A stretch of DNA of 8,210 nucleotides from Pseudobdellovibrionaceae bacterium (GCA_022843085.1 JALHOI010000125.1:1-8210), one strand, 5' to 3'; counted from the first letter of the stretch, positions 1 through 7,253 are shown. Made by a program: numbers and translations. The notes: generated from the letters alone by a model not told the origin.

Positions 1-81
1 CAAACTCCCAAAAAGTATTTTCTCAGTTTGAGACAAGTCGTAGGTTGCGCCGTTCTGCCGAGCGGGCCTAGATTAAGAGGT

Positions 82-903
82 GTGTACGAGTTAGTTCTTC
101 TTGGTGTCTCGATAGCTGCTGGATTTTTTGGCGCACTTCTGGGGATTGGAGGGGGCATGATCATTGTGCCTGTCCTGACCCTATTTCTAGGTGTCGATAT
201 TCGGTATGCAATCGCTGCAAGTCTAATTTCGATTGTCGCCACGTCATCTGGGGCGGCAGCAAGTTTTCTTCGCGACCATCTGACCAACCTGCGGGTCGCA
301 GTTTTGCTTGAGATCGGCACTGTCTCTGGTGCCATTACAGGTTTTTTGATCGCTGGCATGATCGAGCCTCGAATTCTATTTTTAACCTTTGGTGTATTTC
401 TACTTTTCTCTGCCTCAATGATGTTTCGAACACGGGGCGAATCGCTTGCGAAGGTAGATCACCCTTGGTCTGTAAGGCTGAAGCTTGCAGGTACTTTTTC
501 AAACGAAAAAAATGAATCGGTTTCGTACTCGGTTGAAAATGTACCGTTGGGACTTGCGACCATGTACGCCGCAGGAGTTTTATCGGCACTGTTGGGAATC
601 GGCAGCGGGATTCTGAAAGTTCTTGCGATGGATGGAGTGATGAAACTTCCGATAAAGGTTTCGTCGGCGACCTCAAACTTTATGATCGGAGTCACCGCAG
701 CGGCAAGTGCCGGCGGTTATTTTGTACAAGGTCTGGTTCGCCCTGAAATCGCTGCGCCAGTTGCGATCGGAATTATCATTGGATCTTACGCCGGAGCACG
801 AGCTATGATTCGCACGCGGCCTCAAGTCATTCGAAACATCTTTATTGTTCTGTTAAGCGTGGTTTCAATTCAGATGATTATTCGTGGACTGGCGCATGAT
901 TAA
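82..903 (+). CDS. TauE/SafE (DUF81) family membrane anion exporter
   Basis: This is an inner-membrane permease of the TauE/SafE family, whose members are thought to export sulfite, sulfoacetate or related organosulfur anions; the actual substrate cannot be read from the sequence. The protein (273 aa from the GTG at 82) has the family's two-repeat layout. The first half opens with GALLGIGGGMIIVP (residues 17-30). The second half has the matching SALLGIGSGILK (168-179). About eight hydrophobic segments flank a hydrophilic loop at residues 116-158. The start is uncertain. The GTG at 82 gives the usual family N-terminus just before the first membrane segment, but the purine stretch AAGAGG ends only one base before it. 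The frame is also open through a TTG at 28 to the left edge, so translation could begin further upstream. The gene overlaps the DUF1634-like gene by 8 bases, which suggests a coupled two-gene operon. Confidence 0.88.
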   Translation: MYELVLLGVSIAAGFFGALLGIGGGMIIVPVLTLFLGVDIRYAIAASLISIVATSSGAAASFLRDHLTNLRVAVLLEIGTVSGAITGFLIAGMIEPRILFLTFGVFLLFSASMMFRTRGESLAKVDHPWSVRLKLAGTFSNEKNESVSYSVENVPLGLATMYAAGVLSALLGIGSGILKVLAMDGVMKLPIKVSSATSNFMIGVTAAASAGGYFVQGLVRPEIAAPVAIGIIIGSYAGARAMIRTRPQVIRNIFIVLLSVVSIQMIIRGLAHD

Positions 904-1264
904 AGAAAACCACGCGCTCGATCTTTTTATTGCGAAATTTCTTCGTTACGGTGTCGTGCTTGCTGGCTTGCTTCTTGCGGTGGGGTGGCTAGGCGAAATT
1001 AGTTTTACAACCAATGTATTCGAAAAATTTCACACGTACCACGATTCGCCAATTGATTCGACCTTCCGAAGTCTCGTTCGGCAGCAGCGTTGGGCCTTAT
1101 TATCTAGCTATCTCGGCCTCATCGTGCTTATCAGCCTGCCTATCGTGCGAGTCCTAATGACAATGCTCGTGTTTTTGAAAAACCGCGACTACGCTTTGGC
1201 CTCAGTTGCGGGCTTCGTACTTGCGGGCCTTGTTCTCAGTATTCTCTTAGGTTTTGATATGTAA
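896..1264 (+). CDS. DUF1634-like small membrane protein, partner of the TauE/SafE exporter
   Basis: This is a 122-aa inner-membrane protein with three predicted membrane segments (about residues 18-36, 70-92 and 101-119 from the ATG at 896). The central SLPIVRVLMTMLVFLKNRDY stretch, a Pro and Arg inside a helix followed by Phe and an RD pair, matches the DUF1634 pattern as I recall it. DUF1634 genes are frequently found next to TauE/SafE genes, as here, so an accessory role in the transporter is a reasonable inference; the biochemical function is unknown. The ATG at 896 is preferred because GGA lies 7 bases upstream and it overlaps the exporter stop (ATGATTAA). A GTG at 884 would add four residues. 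The 3' end overlaps the end of the opposing FAD oxidoreductase gene by 18 bases. Confidence 0.8.
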   Translation: MIKENHALDLFIAKFLRYGVVLAGLLLAVGWLGEISFTTNVFEKFHTYHDSPIDSTFRSLVRQQRWALLSSYLGLIVLISLPIVRVLMTMLVFLKNRDYALASVAGFVLAGLVLSILLGFDM

Positions 1265-2476
1265 TTCGGCTGTACCGTTCGAATCAGAATCTTTTTGGCC
1301 AGTTTTTTTTCGGACTGTTCGCCCAGGATTGTACAACTCTTCCCAATCGTTCTTTCGGCCGATAATTTGATCAGAAATTAAGATGGCCCCGATCGTTCCC
1401 GTCGTTATGCCGTTTCCCGAGTCGCCACTCACAACAAAGACGTTTTTGCGGTCTGTGGTGTCCTGCCCAAGAAGGGCGAGTCCGTCGTTGGACCGCATCA
1501 AGAGTCCTGACCACTTCGCAACCACTTCTTTGGCCTGAGGTAGTCGTTCGCGTGTCCACTTTTCAAGCTCTTCGAACTCGGCCTCTTGCTCAGTCTCAAA
1601 TCCCGACTTGAAGTCTTCGCCTCCGACAATCAAAAGCTCGTGTTCGGTCGAGAAACTTTCGACACGGACAAAATGTGAAGGACTCTGTGCCTCCCAAAAA
1701 AGTCCACGAGGCACGGCGCCCCTCACAATCTTAAACGCAATAATATAGTTGCGAAAATCCGTTTGCTCTTCAGACGTCGCAATCACGACGTTTTGACACG
1801 TCACCGTGAATCCATTCGCTGAGCTCACAATCGCAGATCTGCCGTCGCTTGAAGGTGTCACTTTCGCGACCTCGGTCTTTGTATGAATCTTTCCACAGTC
1901 TCGCGATATGGCGCGCGCGACCGCGGCCAAATATCTCGCTGGGTGAAGCTGAGCCTGTTTCGGAAACTTCAACGCTCGGTCAAACGCCGCAATCGGAGGA
2001 TTTTCGATGAGCGCAACACCAGAAATTCCTGCTCGGCGTGATGCGGCAAGTTCGTTGTCGAGCTGTTCAGGTTTAGAATTGTCGCTTTCGCAGAGATATC
2101 CGTCGATCCATTCAAATCCGCATTCGATTTTTTCTTCATAGACGATCGATTCAATCTGAGAAAGTGCAGCGGCGTGACTTTTAGCTGCGAGGTTTGCGCC
2201 GTCAGCTCCAAAGGTTTGTTCGATATCGAAATAACGAGCGTCGATCGCAGTTGAAAGATGGGCTGTCGTTTTGCGGCTCTGACCGCTGGCGATCTCGTTG
2301 GCTTCAAGCACGCAGATCGTTTTGCCCTCGCGTTGCAAAAGGTAGGCTGTGGTTAGTCCCGCCACGCCAGCGCCAACGATACAGACGTCAACTCGAATGT
2401 TTGCCGCTAGCGGTGCGTAAGTCGGAGCCGTCACGGGAAGGGGCCACGTTGTTAGCGTCAAATCGTTGGTGATCAC
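1247..2476 (-). CDS. DAO-fold FAD-dependent oxidoreductase lacking a C-terminal Rieske domain
   Basis: This is a flavoprotein of the glycine oxidase / D-amino acid oxidase (DAO) superfamily; the substrate is unknown. Numbering from the GTG at 2476 (409 aa), the N-terminus has the dinucleotide-binding sequence VDVCIVGAGVAGLTTAYLL (29-47), an acidic residue at the end of the second strand (E78 in the longer form), and a SGQSRKTTAHLS stretch. That stretch resembles the TTA(K/H) motif of the YhfW-like oxidoreductases that end in a Rieske 2Fe-2S domain. The C-terminal FAD motif VVSGDSGNGITTGTIGA and the WEELYNPGR stretch also fit that subfamily. Those relatives are usually near 500 aa; this one stops about 20 residues after NPGR with a Lys/Asp-rich tail, and no Rieske CxH/CxxH motif is present. 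A GTG at 2536 would add 20 residues, but the 2476 start has AGGA 5 bases upstream and fits the family N-terminus better. The gene lies 257 bases downstream of the NDH-like flavoprotein. Confidence 0.88.
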   Translation of the reverse strand: MITNDLTLTTWPLPVTAPTYAPLAANIRVDVCIVGAGVAGLTTAYLLQREGKTICVLEANEIASGQSRKTTAHLSTAIDARYFDIEQTFGADGANLAAKSHAAALSQIESIVYEEKIECGFEWIDGYLCESDNSKPEQLDNELAASRRAGISGVALIENPPIAAFDRALKFPKQAQLHPARYLAAVARAISRDCGKIHTKTEVAKVTPSSDGRSAIVSSANGFTVTCQNVVIATSEEQTDFRNYIIAFKIVRGAVPRGLFWEAQSPSHFVRVESFSTEHELLIVGGEDFKSGFETEQEAEFEELEKWTRERLPQAKEVVAKWSGLLMRSNDGLALLGQDTTDRKNVFVVSGDSGNGITTGTIGAILISDQIIGRKNDWEELYNPGRTVRKKTGQKDSDSNGTAELHIKT

Positions 2477-2481
2477 GTGTG

Positions 2482-2485
2482 TCCT
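2482..2485 (-). promoter_or_regulatory. Ribosome binding site supporting the 2476 GTG start
   Basis: The minus strand reads AGGA, then five bases, then GTG at 2476. The alternative GTG at 2536 has no comparable purine stretch before it. This site favours the shorter N-terminus of the FAD oxidoreductase. Confidence 0.55.
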
Positions 2486-2733
2486 GTCAGGGCGTAATCG
2501 AGCACCCAAGTTAATTTTCGATGGTGGTACCGTCACCTGTGACGTTGCAAGAACCCAGCTTTTGAGTTTTAGTGTGGGCTCGTCTTAGAGAAGAGCTGAG
2601 AACAATCTCGAGCTCGACACACGAGGAAAACTGTCACGAGCAGCCACGTGCGGGGCGCTTTTGACCGTGCTCCTTGTTTAACATCGAATAGAGCATAGGG
2701 GCGAGACCGTCCCCCAGGTGCTCGAGTTTCCAA

Positions 2734-3813
2734 TTATTTTTCTTCGAAACTTTTCATGTAGCGGTTGTCGATCCAATTTTTGAAACGCAGGGCAAGACGT
2801 CCTTCAAAGCTTAGGTTTGCGAAGACGAGGCGAGCCTGGCCATCACCCGAAATCAAAATATTCAGCATCTTGTTCTGGGGTGCATAGAGCTTCGGCTTTT
2901 GACCGATGATCCGAGCCCGAAGACTTTCTGAAAGCAACTGGCCCTGGCGAACCGCGACGACACCTGACCTCGGAAGGTCGGGATAGTCTGTCATCGACGT
3001 GCAATCACCGGTTGCAAAGATGTCCGGCTGCGACTCGAGTGACGCGTTGACCGGATCGGGTAAAATATTGCTTGGCTCTGTTGGGGTGACGATGAACACA
3101 CTGTCGAACTGAAGCGTCTGACCAGTCTGAAGCTCGAGATGCTGATCTCCAACCTTCGTAACGGGTTCATTGAAGTGAACTCGAACCCCTAGCTTTGTGA
3201 GGCTCTCTAAAATCGATGTTGAAACTTTTGATGTGTAACTCGCACAAAGTTTCGAACTTCGACTGATGATATGCACTTCATTTTTATTTGGATGAGATCG
3301 AGTAAGTCTTAGTTTTAGCGCTGTTGCTACTTCGACGGCGGCAGCCCCGCCCCCGACGACCACAATACTCAATTTCTGATTAGATTCACAAACTCGCTCG
3401 AACTCGGGCCAGCGCGACAGAAACTGATCAAACGGTCGAAGATAGAAAGTGCGTTCAGAGGACCTGGTTGGAATGACGTCAGGTGTTCCGCCGATATTGA
3501 TCGAGAGGATATCAAAACGCTCGCGATCGCCATTACTTAGTAAGATCGACTTTTGATCACGGTCGATTGATTCGAGCTTCGCTTTGACAAAACGAACACC
3601 TTTCCTTTCGGCGAATCGTGCAGAGTCTATGGTAAGCGCCTCAACACCGACGAGGCCCGCTATGAAGCGGGGAACCAGCGCTGAATAGTAAGTGTGTCGA
3701 TGCGGTGACACTAAAAGAAATCGATGTTTCGCAATCTCGTTTTCTGAGAACGACTTTAACACTTCGAGATGCGAGTGACCGCTACCGGCGAGAATGACTG
3801 TTTTAGCGTTCAT
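2734..3813 (-). CDS. NADH-dehydrogenase-like FAD/NAD(P) oxidoreductase of the SelD-associated family (stand-alone form)
   Basis: This 359-aa pyridine-nucleotide-disulfide-type flavoprotein has two Rossmann folds. The FAD-binding GSGHSHLEVL is at residues 10-19, the NAD(P)-binding VVVGGGAAAVEVATAL at 151-166, and the second FAD motif FATGDCTS at 266-273. The pattern GHSHLEVL, LVSPHRHTYYSALVPRFIAGL (34-54), GVVAVRQGQLLSESLR (284-299) and the C-terminal WIDNRYMKSFE is typical of the family defined by the N-terminal domain fused to selenide,water dikinase (TIGR03169). Here there is no SelD domain and no SelD gene in the window. Relatives include type II NADH dehydrogenases and sulfide:quinone oxidoreductases. 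Cysteines 142, 190 and 271 do not obviously form the SQR catalytic set, so the electron donor and acceptor are unknown. The ATG start has no clear Shine-Dalgarno sequence and lies 38 bases after the kinase-like gene, so readthrough from that operon is possible. Confidence 0.85.
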   Translation of the reverse strand: MNAKTVILAGSGHSHLEVLKSFSENEIAKHRFLLVSPHRHTYYSALVPRFIAGLVGVEALTIDSARFAERKGVRFVKAKLESIDRDQKSILLSNGDRERFDILSINIGGTPDVIPTRSSERTFYLRPFDQFLSRWPEFERVCESNQKLSIVVVGGGAAAVEVATALKLRLTRSHPNKNEVHIISRSSKLCASYTSKVSTSILESLTKLGVRVHFNEPVTKVGDQHLELQTGQTLQFDSVFIVTPTEPSNILPDPVNASLESQPDIFATGDCTSMTDYPDLPRSGVVAVRQGQLLSESLRARIIGQKPKLYAPQNKMLNILISGDGQARLVFANLSFEGRLALRFKNWIDNRYMKSFEEK

Positions 3814-3851
3814 TTCGCAGGGCCGTTATGATGAGGTTGGCGGGCGATAGT

Positions 3852-4511
3852 TCAGTGGGGGTCAAATGGAACAAGTCGGTCATGATCAATATCATAGCCT
3901 ATCGCCCTGTCCCAGACAGCTCCAACTTTCGTTATAGCGCGTAAGCCGAAAACATGATCCACAGCTTCAGGCGGGGCGCCGACGCGATTCAAAAAATCTT
4001 CAAGTTCTTCGATTGGAATCAGTCGGACGTCCCGAAACTCGATGATGCCCCGAAAAAAGTCGACACCGGTGATCTCGTAGGGGTGGGTCGTACCTCGATT
4101 CATCAGGTAGTAATCGAGGACCTGTCGAATAATTCCACGATCTTTACGGCCGTCGGGTTTCAATACTTTTAGCAGCGATCGGCCTGACACAGGTGACCAG
4201 ACCCGAACGGTTTCACCTTCGTAACCGTGCCCGAGGTAGTCGATGACGATTCGCTCTTCAGATTTGTACCTAATTTTCCCTGGTTCGTCGGCCGCGGATT
4301 CAAAAATCGGCGCATTGTCTGTCAGGAAAAGTTCGTAAGCCTTTTCATAAAAATCAAAGTAACGAGATCGCGTTGCACTTGAAACTCGAGGCTTCGCATC
4401 AAAAATCGATTCACAGCGACTTCCCCTCGCTTCCGCGACGCCCAAAGACATTAGAATAAGAAGAGTGATTCGAATAAAAATGCGAACTCCACAAAATGGC
4501 CGACGTCTCAA
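3852..4511 (-). CDS. Secreted protein with a protein-kinase-like glycine loop
   Basis: This is a 219-aa protein not assigned to a named family. An N-terminal signal peptide is clear: RRR at 2-4, a hydrophobic stretch at 11-26 and a likely cut near AEA/RG (26-30). The mature part begins with CESIF (33-37). Residues 93-105, LGHGYEGETVRVW, fit the GxGxxGxxV glycine loop of protein kinases. A lysine at 115 in LLKVLK stands where the ATP-anchoring lysine would be. The protein ends DIDHDRLVPFDPH, which loosely resembles the catalytic-loop-to-DFG region of kinase-like phosphotransferases, and then stops, so no full C-lobe exists. This is a motif-level inference. The start is TTG at 4511 and overlaps the preceding gene's stop (TTGA). 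It is the only start that keeps the whole signal peptide; the first internal ATG lies inside the hydrophobic core. Confidence 0.78.
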   Translation of the reverse strand: MRRRPFCGVRIFIRITLLILMSLGVAEARGSRCESIFDAKPRVSSATRSRYFDFYEKAYELFLTDNAPIFESAADEPGKIRYKSEERIVIDYLGHGYEGETVRVWSPVSGRSLLKVLKPDGRKDRGIIRQVLDYYLMNRGTTHPYEITGVDFFRGIIEFRDVRLIPIEELEDFLNRVGAPPEAVDHVFGLRAITKVGAVWDRAIGYDIDHDRLVPFDPH

Positions 4512-5371
4512 TCAAGTATCTTGAAACGAAAATGGGCTCGACCGGTTGATGATTCGCAGACGAGATTTTTCTGCGAGGTCAGTGGTACCGACATGCCTGC
4601 GAACGTTCGCGACACGACGGTGCGACGGCAGTCAACGAGGATGCTCTCTTCAAAAATCTTCGTAACGTCGGCCTTATAGAATTCCGATCGCGACACGATG
4701 ATTCGTAACTTAGAGCCAAACTCGGGTCGGTAAACAGCTGAAACAAGCGTGACCTTGTCTTTCATTGATTCAGATATGTCCTCCGTCCGTGAATAGATCA
4801 AGGCGCGGCCGCGGCGGCTGGCGTATTGGTGAAGGCTGTAGTCGCCAGGCTGATTCTCTTGACCGATTAAGCCCAAGGAATCGATCACATGTGCGAACTC
4901 TCGCTTGTCCTTTTCAGCGTCGTCCTCACCAAAATTGAATATGTCAAAAGTTGGGTTGAATCGCGACGTTCTGTTGAGTGCGGCCCTGAGTTCTAATTCG
5001 AGTTCAGCTAAATGGCGCGCAAGCTTATCGAGTTCTACGCCCGATTCGCCAACGCCGCCCGATTTTTGAAGTTCATCTTGCTGGATAAGTAGAGAGGCAA
5101 TCTCTTGCTGCAGGCGGGGTATTCGAGCTACCGCCTGATTCGAAGATTCGGCTATTGCGTAAAAACGATGGATCGTTTTTTCGTCAAGCTCGGCTTCGTT
5201 ATCTGATTTGCAAGCGTTCGGATATTCGACCGTACACTTCGATGCAAACCGAGCCGAGATAAGCTTCAGCCGCAAACCCGCCATCGAGTTTGACGCCGTA
5301 GTCGCCGCCTGCGATGACAGACCAGTGACGAAAAGGGCGGCTGCGACGAAAAAGGTCACTGTGCGTTTCAT
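4508..5371 (-). CDS. Secreted coiled-coil protein with four cysteines, unknown function
   Basis: This 287-aa protein matches no family I recognise. Residues 1-22 form a classical signal peptide (MKRT, hydrophobic core, SSQA/ATT), so it should be exported to the periplasm or beyond. Residues about 84-135 are rich in Leu, Glu, Gln and Ala in a heptad-like pattern, which suggests a coiled coil broken by a glycine-rich turn at 105-111. The C-terminal half (about 180-287) looks strand-rich. Cysteines at 46, 54, 248 and 272 could form two disulfide bonds, consistent with an oxidising compartment. The ATG has a strong AGGAG ribosome binding site. Its stop overlaps the kinase-like gene's start by 4 bases, so the two are probably translated together and may act together. 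Confidence 0.85.
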   Translation of the reverse strand: MKRTVTFFVAAALFVTGLSSQAATTASNSMAGLRLKLISARFASKCTVEYPNACKSDNEAELDEKTIHRFYAIAESSNQAVARIPRLQQEIASLLIQQDELQKSGGVGESGVELDKLARHLAELELELRAALNRTSRFNPTFDIFNFGEDDAEKDKREFAHVIDSLGLIGQENQPGDYSLHQYASRRGRALIYSRTEDISESMKDKVTLVSAVYRPEFGSKLRIIVSRSEFYKADVTKIFEESILVDCRRTVVSRTFAGMSVPLTSQKNLVCESSTGRAHFRFKILD

Positions 5372-5377
5372 GGCCTG

Positions 5378-5382
5378 CTCCT
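5378..5382 (-). promoter_or_regulatory. Strong ribosome binding site for the coiled-coil gene
   Basis: The minus strand has AGGAG, then six bases, then the ATG at 5371. It is among the strongest translation signals in the window and marks the head of the coupled pair of secreted genes. Confidence 0.65.
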
Positions 5383-5484
5383 AGAAAATAGAAGAGATGA
5401 GGTTCGGGGTTGCGAGAACACTTAGTTCATGAGGGGGGTGCAAGAGTTGTGTCATCCACCTGCCGGCGCTGGCGCGAAGTCGTG

Positions 5485-5958
5485 TCAACGAAGTGGGCTC
5501 TCGTCGTTTACGAGCTTTTCACAAGACCAGTAGCCTGCTGTAAAAAGGCCGCGGCGAGCGACAGACCTTTCATTCACCCAACCCTGGAAAATAAGAATTG
5601 AGCTGTATTTCGCAGCCAGCTCGAAAACGACTTTGCCAGTCTTCGTTTGTCTCGCAAACAGGTAAATCCCTTCGACGTAGCGGCCAAGGTCGAAGGCCGA
5701 TGAGACATCGGCAGAATACTGCCGACCCTCATTTCTCAATACGTACGGTTCTTGATAGGTCTCTTCAGCAGGAGCAAAAAGATTTTCAGCTTCTAACGTG
5801 AAGTGCTGGCTTGAGGGTGGGTCATGTTCGGAGAAAGAAATCACAGCGGGGCTTTGCACGTCGAGGTGCGAACCACCGCCATACCAAGAGCAGTTAAACC
5901 GTTTTCCGTTTAGAGCCTTGGGGTCAGGTGTTGCACCTGATTTGAATTCTCGTCTCAC
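5485..5958 (-). CDS. Small two-cysteine protein of unknown function, N-terminus doubtful
   Basis: This is a 157-aa reading frame with no recognised family. The body looks strand-rich, with two cysteines near the ends: FNCSWYGGG (Cys23) and GYWSCEKL (Cys146). That is the pattern of a small secreted beta-domain closed by a disulfide. No signal peptide is present from the GTG at 5958, and no ribosome binding site precedes that codon. The frame stays open upstream to a TAA at 5995-5997 without another start. In a different frame, an ATG at 6071-6073 encodes a hydrophobic 33-residue peptide that runs past this point to 5972. Either the gene makes a short cytoplasmic protein or a small mutation has cut it from its original signal peptide. 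The coding frame itself is intact. The gene lies between secreted genes in the same orientation, with gaps of 137 bases before and 113 bases after it. Confidence 0.6.
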   Translation of the reverse strand: MRREFKSGATPDPKALNGKRFNCSWYGGGSHLDVQSPAVISFSEHDPPSSQHFTLEAENLFAPAEETYQEPYVLRNEGRQYSADVSSAFDLGRYVEGIYLFARQTKTGKVVFELAAKYSSILIFQGWVNERSVARRGLFTAGYWSCEKLVNDESPLR

Positions 5959-6095
5959 ACCATAGACAGGCTTATTTTCTAATGATGGTCTCGCTTAAGA
6001 ATAGCAGCAAGTTAGAAGTGAGAAAGTGAAGCGTTGATATCTCTATCACGACCTCGGTGAGCTTGATTGGCATTCTCGTTGTCCAACCTCGTAAA

Positions 6096-7253
6096 CTAGA
6101 TCCCGAAGGTTCGGCGCAAAGTATTCCAGCGATAACGCAATCGATCTGAAGCGCTCGCGTCGCGACCGACGTAAACTTTTACGATTGAAAAGAGATTGCC
6201 GTCGATCGGAAAGCTTTCGTACTCAGCGCCACTTCGGCTAGAGGACAAGCCTATCGACTTTGGAACCTTTAAGGTAACGTCGCTGCCAAACTCATCGATG
6301 GTGCCCCGCAAAATAATCGATGTTTGAAGTTCGACTTCAGAAAGTTGATCGACTCCATTGATCGACCGCTTCCGCGTCGCCCATGTGTCGTCAGAATGAC
6401 GAATTTCGATCAGAACTTCTCGCCCGAACTGAAGTTGTTCCTTGAGGTTTCTAATTGAGTCCGCCGGATGCGTATTCCTGCCGAATAAATTTGGTATCTC
6501 GGTGAACCCTTCAATTTCGAGGTATCTTGTTAGCGCCAATTCGCTATCAATGTGCGCGCTCGTTAAAAACTGCTTTGAAGCCTTCACAAGACGGCGAATT
6601 GAGGAAATGATTTCAATCACGCTGCGCTCGTGTTGGCGACCCATCGCTAAGCGAGCTGTCGTAATATCGGCATCGGTTTTAAACGGTGCTGGATTTCGCT
6701 GATTTCGAACGATCTCGTCGTAGACGAACCGACGAGAGCTTTCAGGAATCGACGTATTGTCAACGAGCATAGAGAGATGATCGTTCACGACTCGCGTAAA
6801 TGGATGAATCGTAGAGTTTGCGCTGAGGGCGCGGCCGTATTCAATGAGAGCGATGATCATTGCATCCCGTCGATCCGCATTTTCAGGCTTTTCGGCTTCC
6901 GCCTGCAGTACTGCGAGCGGCCTTGTTACAACCTCGTTGAATCTGTCCGGGCCTGCATCCAAATCGTCTCTGATATCTCGAAGCCGAAGGTCCCGAAGTT
7001 TTTCAACAGCAGCCGCACGCTCGACGCGAGTTCCAGTGCGCAGCTGATGGACGGCCAGCCCTACGTACGTTTCAAGCGCCACAAACTGTGCGGCACGATC
7101 GCCTGGTGGATCGAAGTACTCAGAGCTACGATAACTCTGACCTCCTGCAGACGAAAATATTCCCTCACAGGCATCCATTCCAAAGGAGTAGGAATTTACC
7201 CCGAATGTCGCGATCGCGAACCAAATCGCAAAATGCATTTTTGCAAAGACCAT
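6096..7253 (-). CDS. Large secreted protein of unknown function with helical middle and strand-rich C-terminus
   Basis: This 385-aa protein is not recognised. The N-terminus is a signal peptide (Lys at 5, hydrophobic 7-19, cut probably near residues 23-26). The mature protein begins MDACEGIF, sharing the CE-x-IF motif with the kinase-like protein. Cys29 is the only cysteine, so it cannot form an internal disulfide. Residues about 55-245 are Arg-, Glu-, Ala- and Leu-rich and look like a series of amphipathic helices, possibly a HEAT-like or other helical-repeat array. Residues about 278-385 alternate hydrophobic and polar residues and look like a beta domain. The ATG at 7253 is the first usable start, since an in-frame TAG lies 9 bases upstream; an ATG five codons later would also keep the signal peptide. 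Neither has a good ribosome binding site. It is followed by the two-cysteine gene. Confidence 0.83.
   Translation of the reverse strand: MVFAKMHFAIWFAIATFGVNSYSFGMDACEGIFSSAGGQSYRSSEYFDPPGDRAAQFVALETYVGLAVHQLRTGTRVERAAAVEKLRDLRLRDIRDDLDAGPDRFNEVVTRPLAVLQAEAEKPENADRRDAMIIALIEYGRALSANSTIHPFTRVVNDHLSMLVDNTSIPESSRRFVYDEIVRNQRNPAPFKTDADITTARLAMGRQHERSVIEIISSIRRLVKASKQFLTSAHIDSELALTRYLEIEGFTEIPNLFGRNTHPADSIRNLKEQLQFGREVLIEIRHSDDTWATRKRSINGVDQLSEVELQTSIILRGTIDEFGSDVTLKVPKSIGLSSSRSGAEYESFPIDGNLFSIVKVYVGRDASASDRLRYRWNTLRRTFGI

Noticed and set aside
2670..2700. AAGGAG and a 20-codon minus-strand frame between the two flavoprotein genes
   Set aside because: The Shine-Dalgarno-like AAGGAG has no start codon at a useful distance, and the short frame containing it shows no family features. 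It could be a gene remnant but cannot be supported.
2699..2716. GGGG...CCCC inverted repeat after the NDH-like gene as a terminator
   Set aside because: Only four pairs with a 9- to 10-base loop and no following T-run on the minus strand.
5372..5484. Promoter TTGCAC-like -35 upstream of the coiled-coil gene
   Set aside because: The matching -10 is poor (TGTTCT at 17 bases), so it does not rise above chance.
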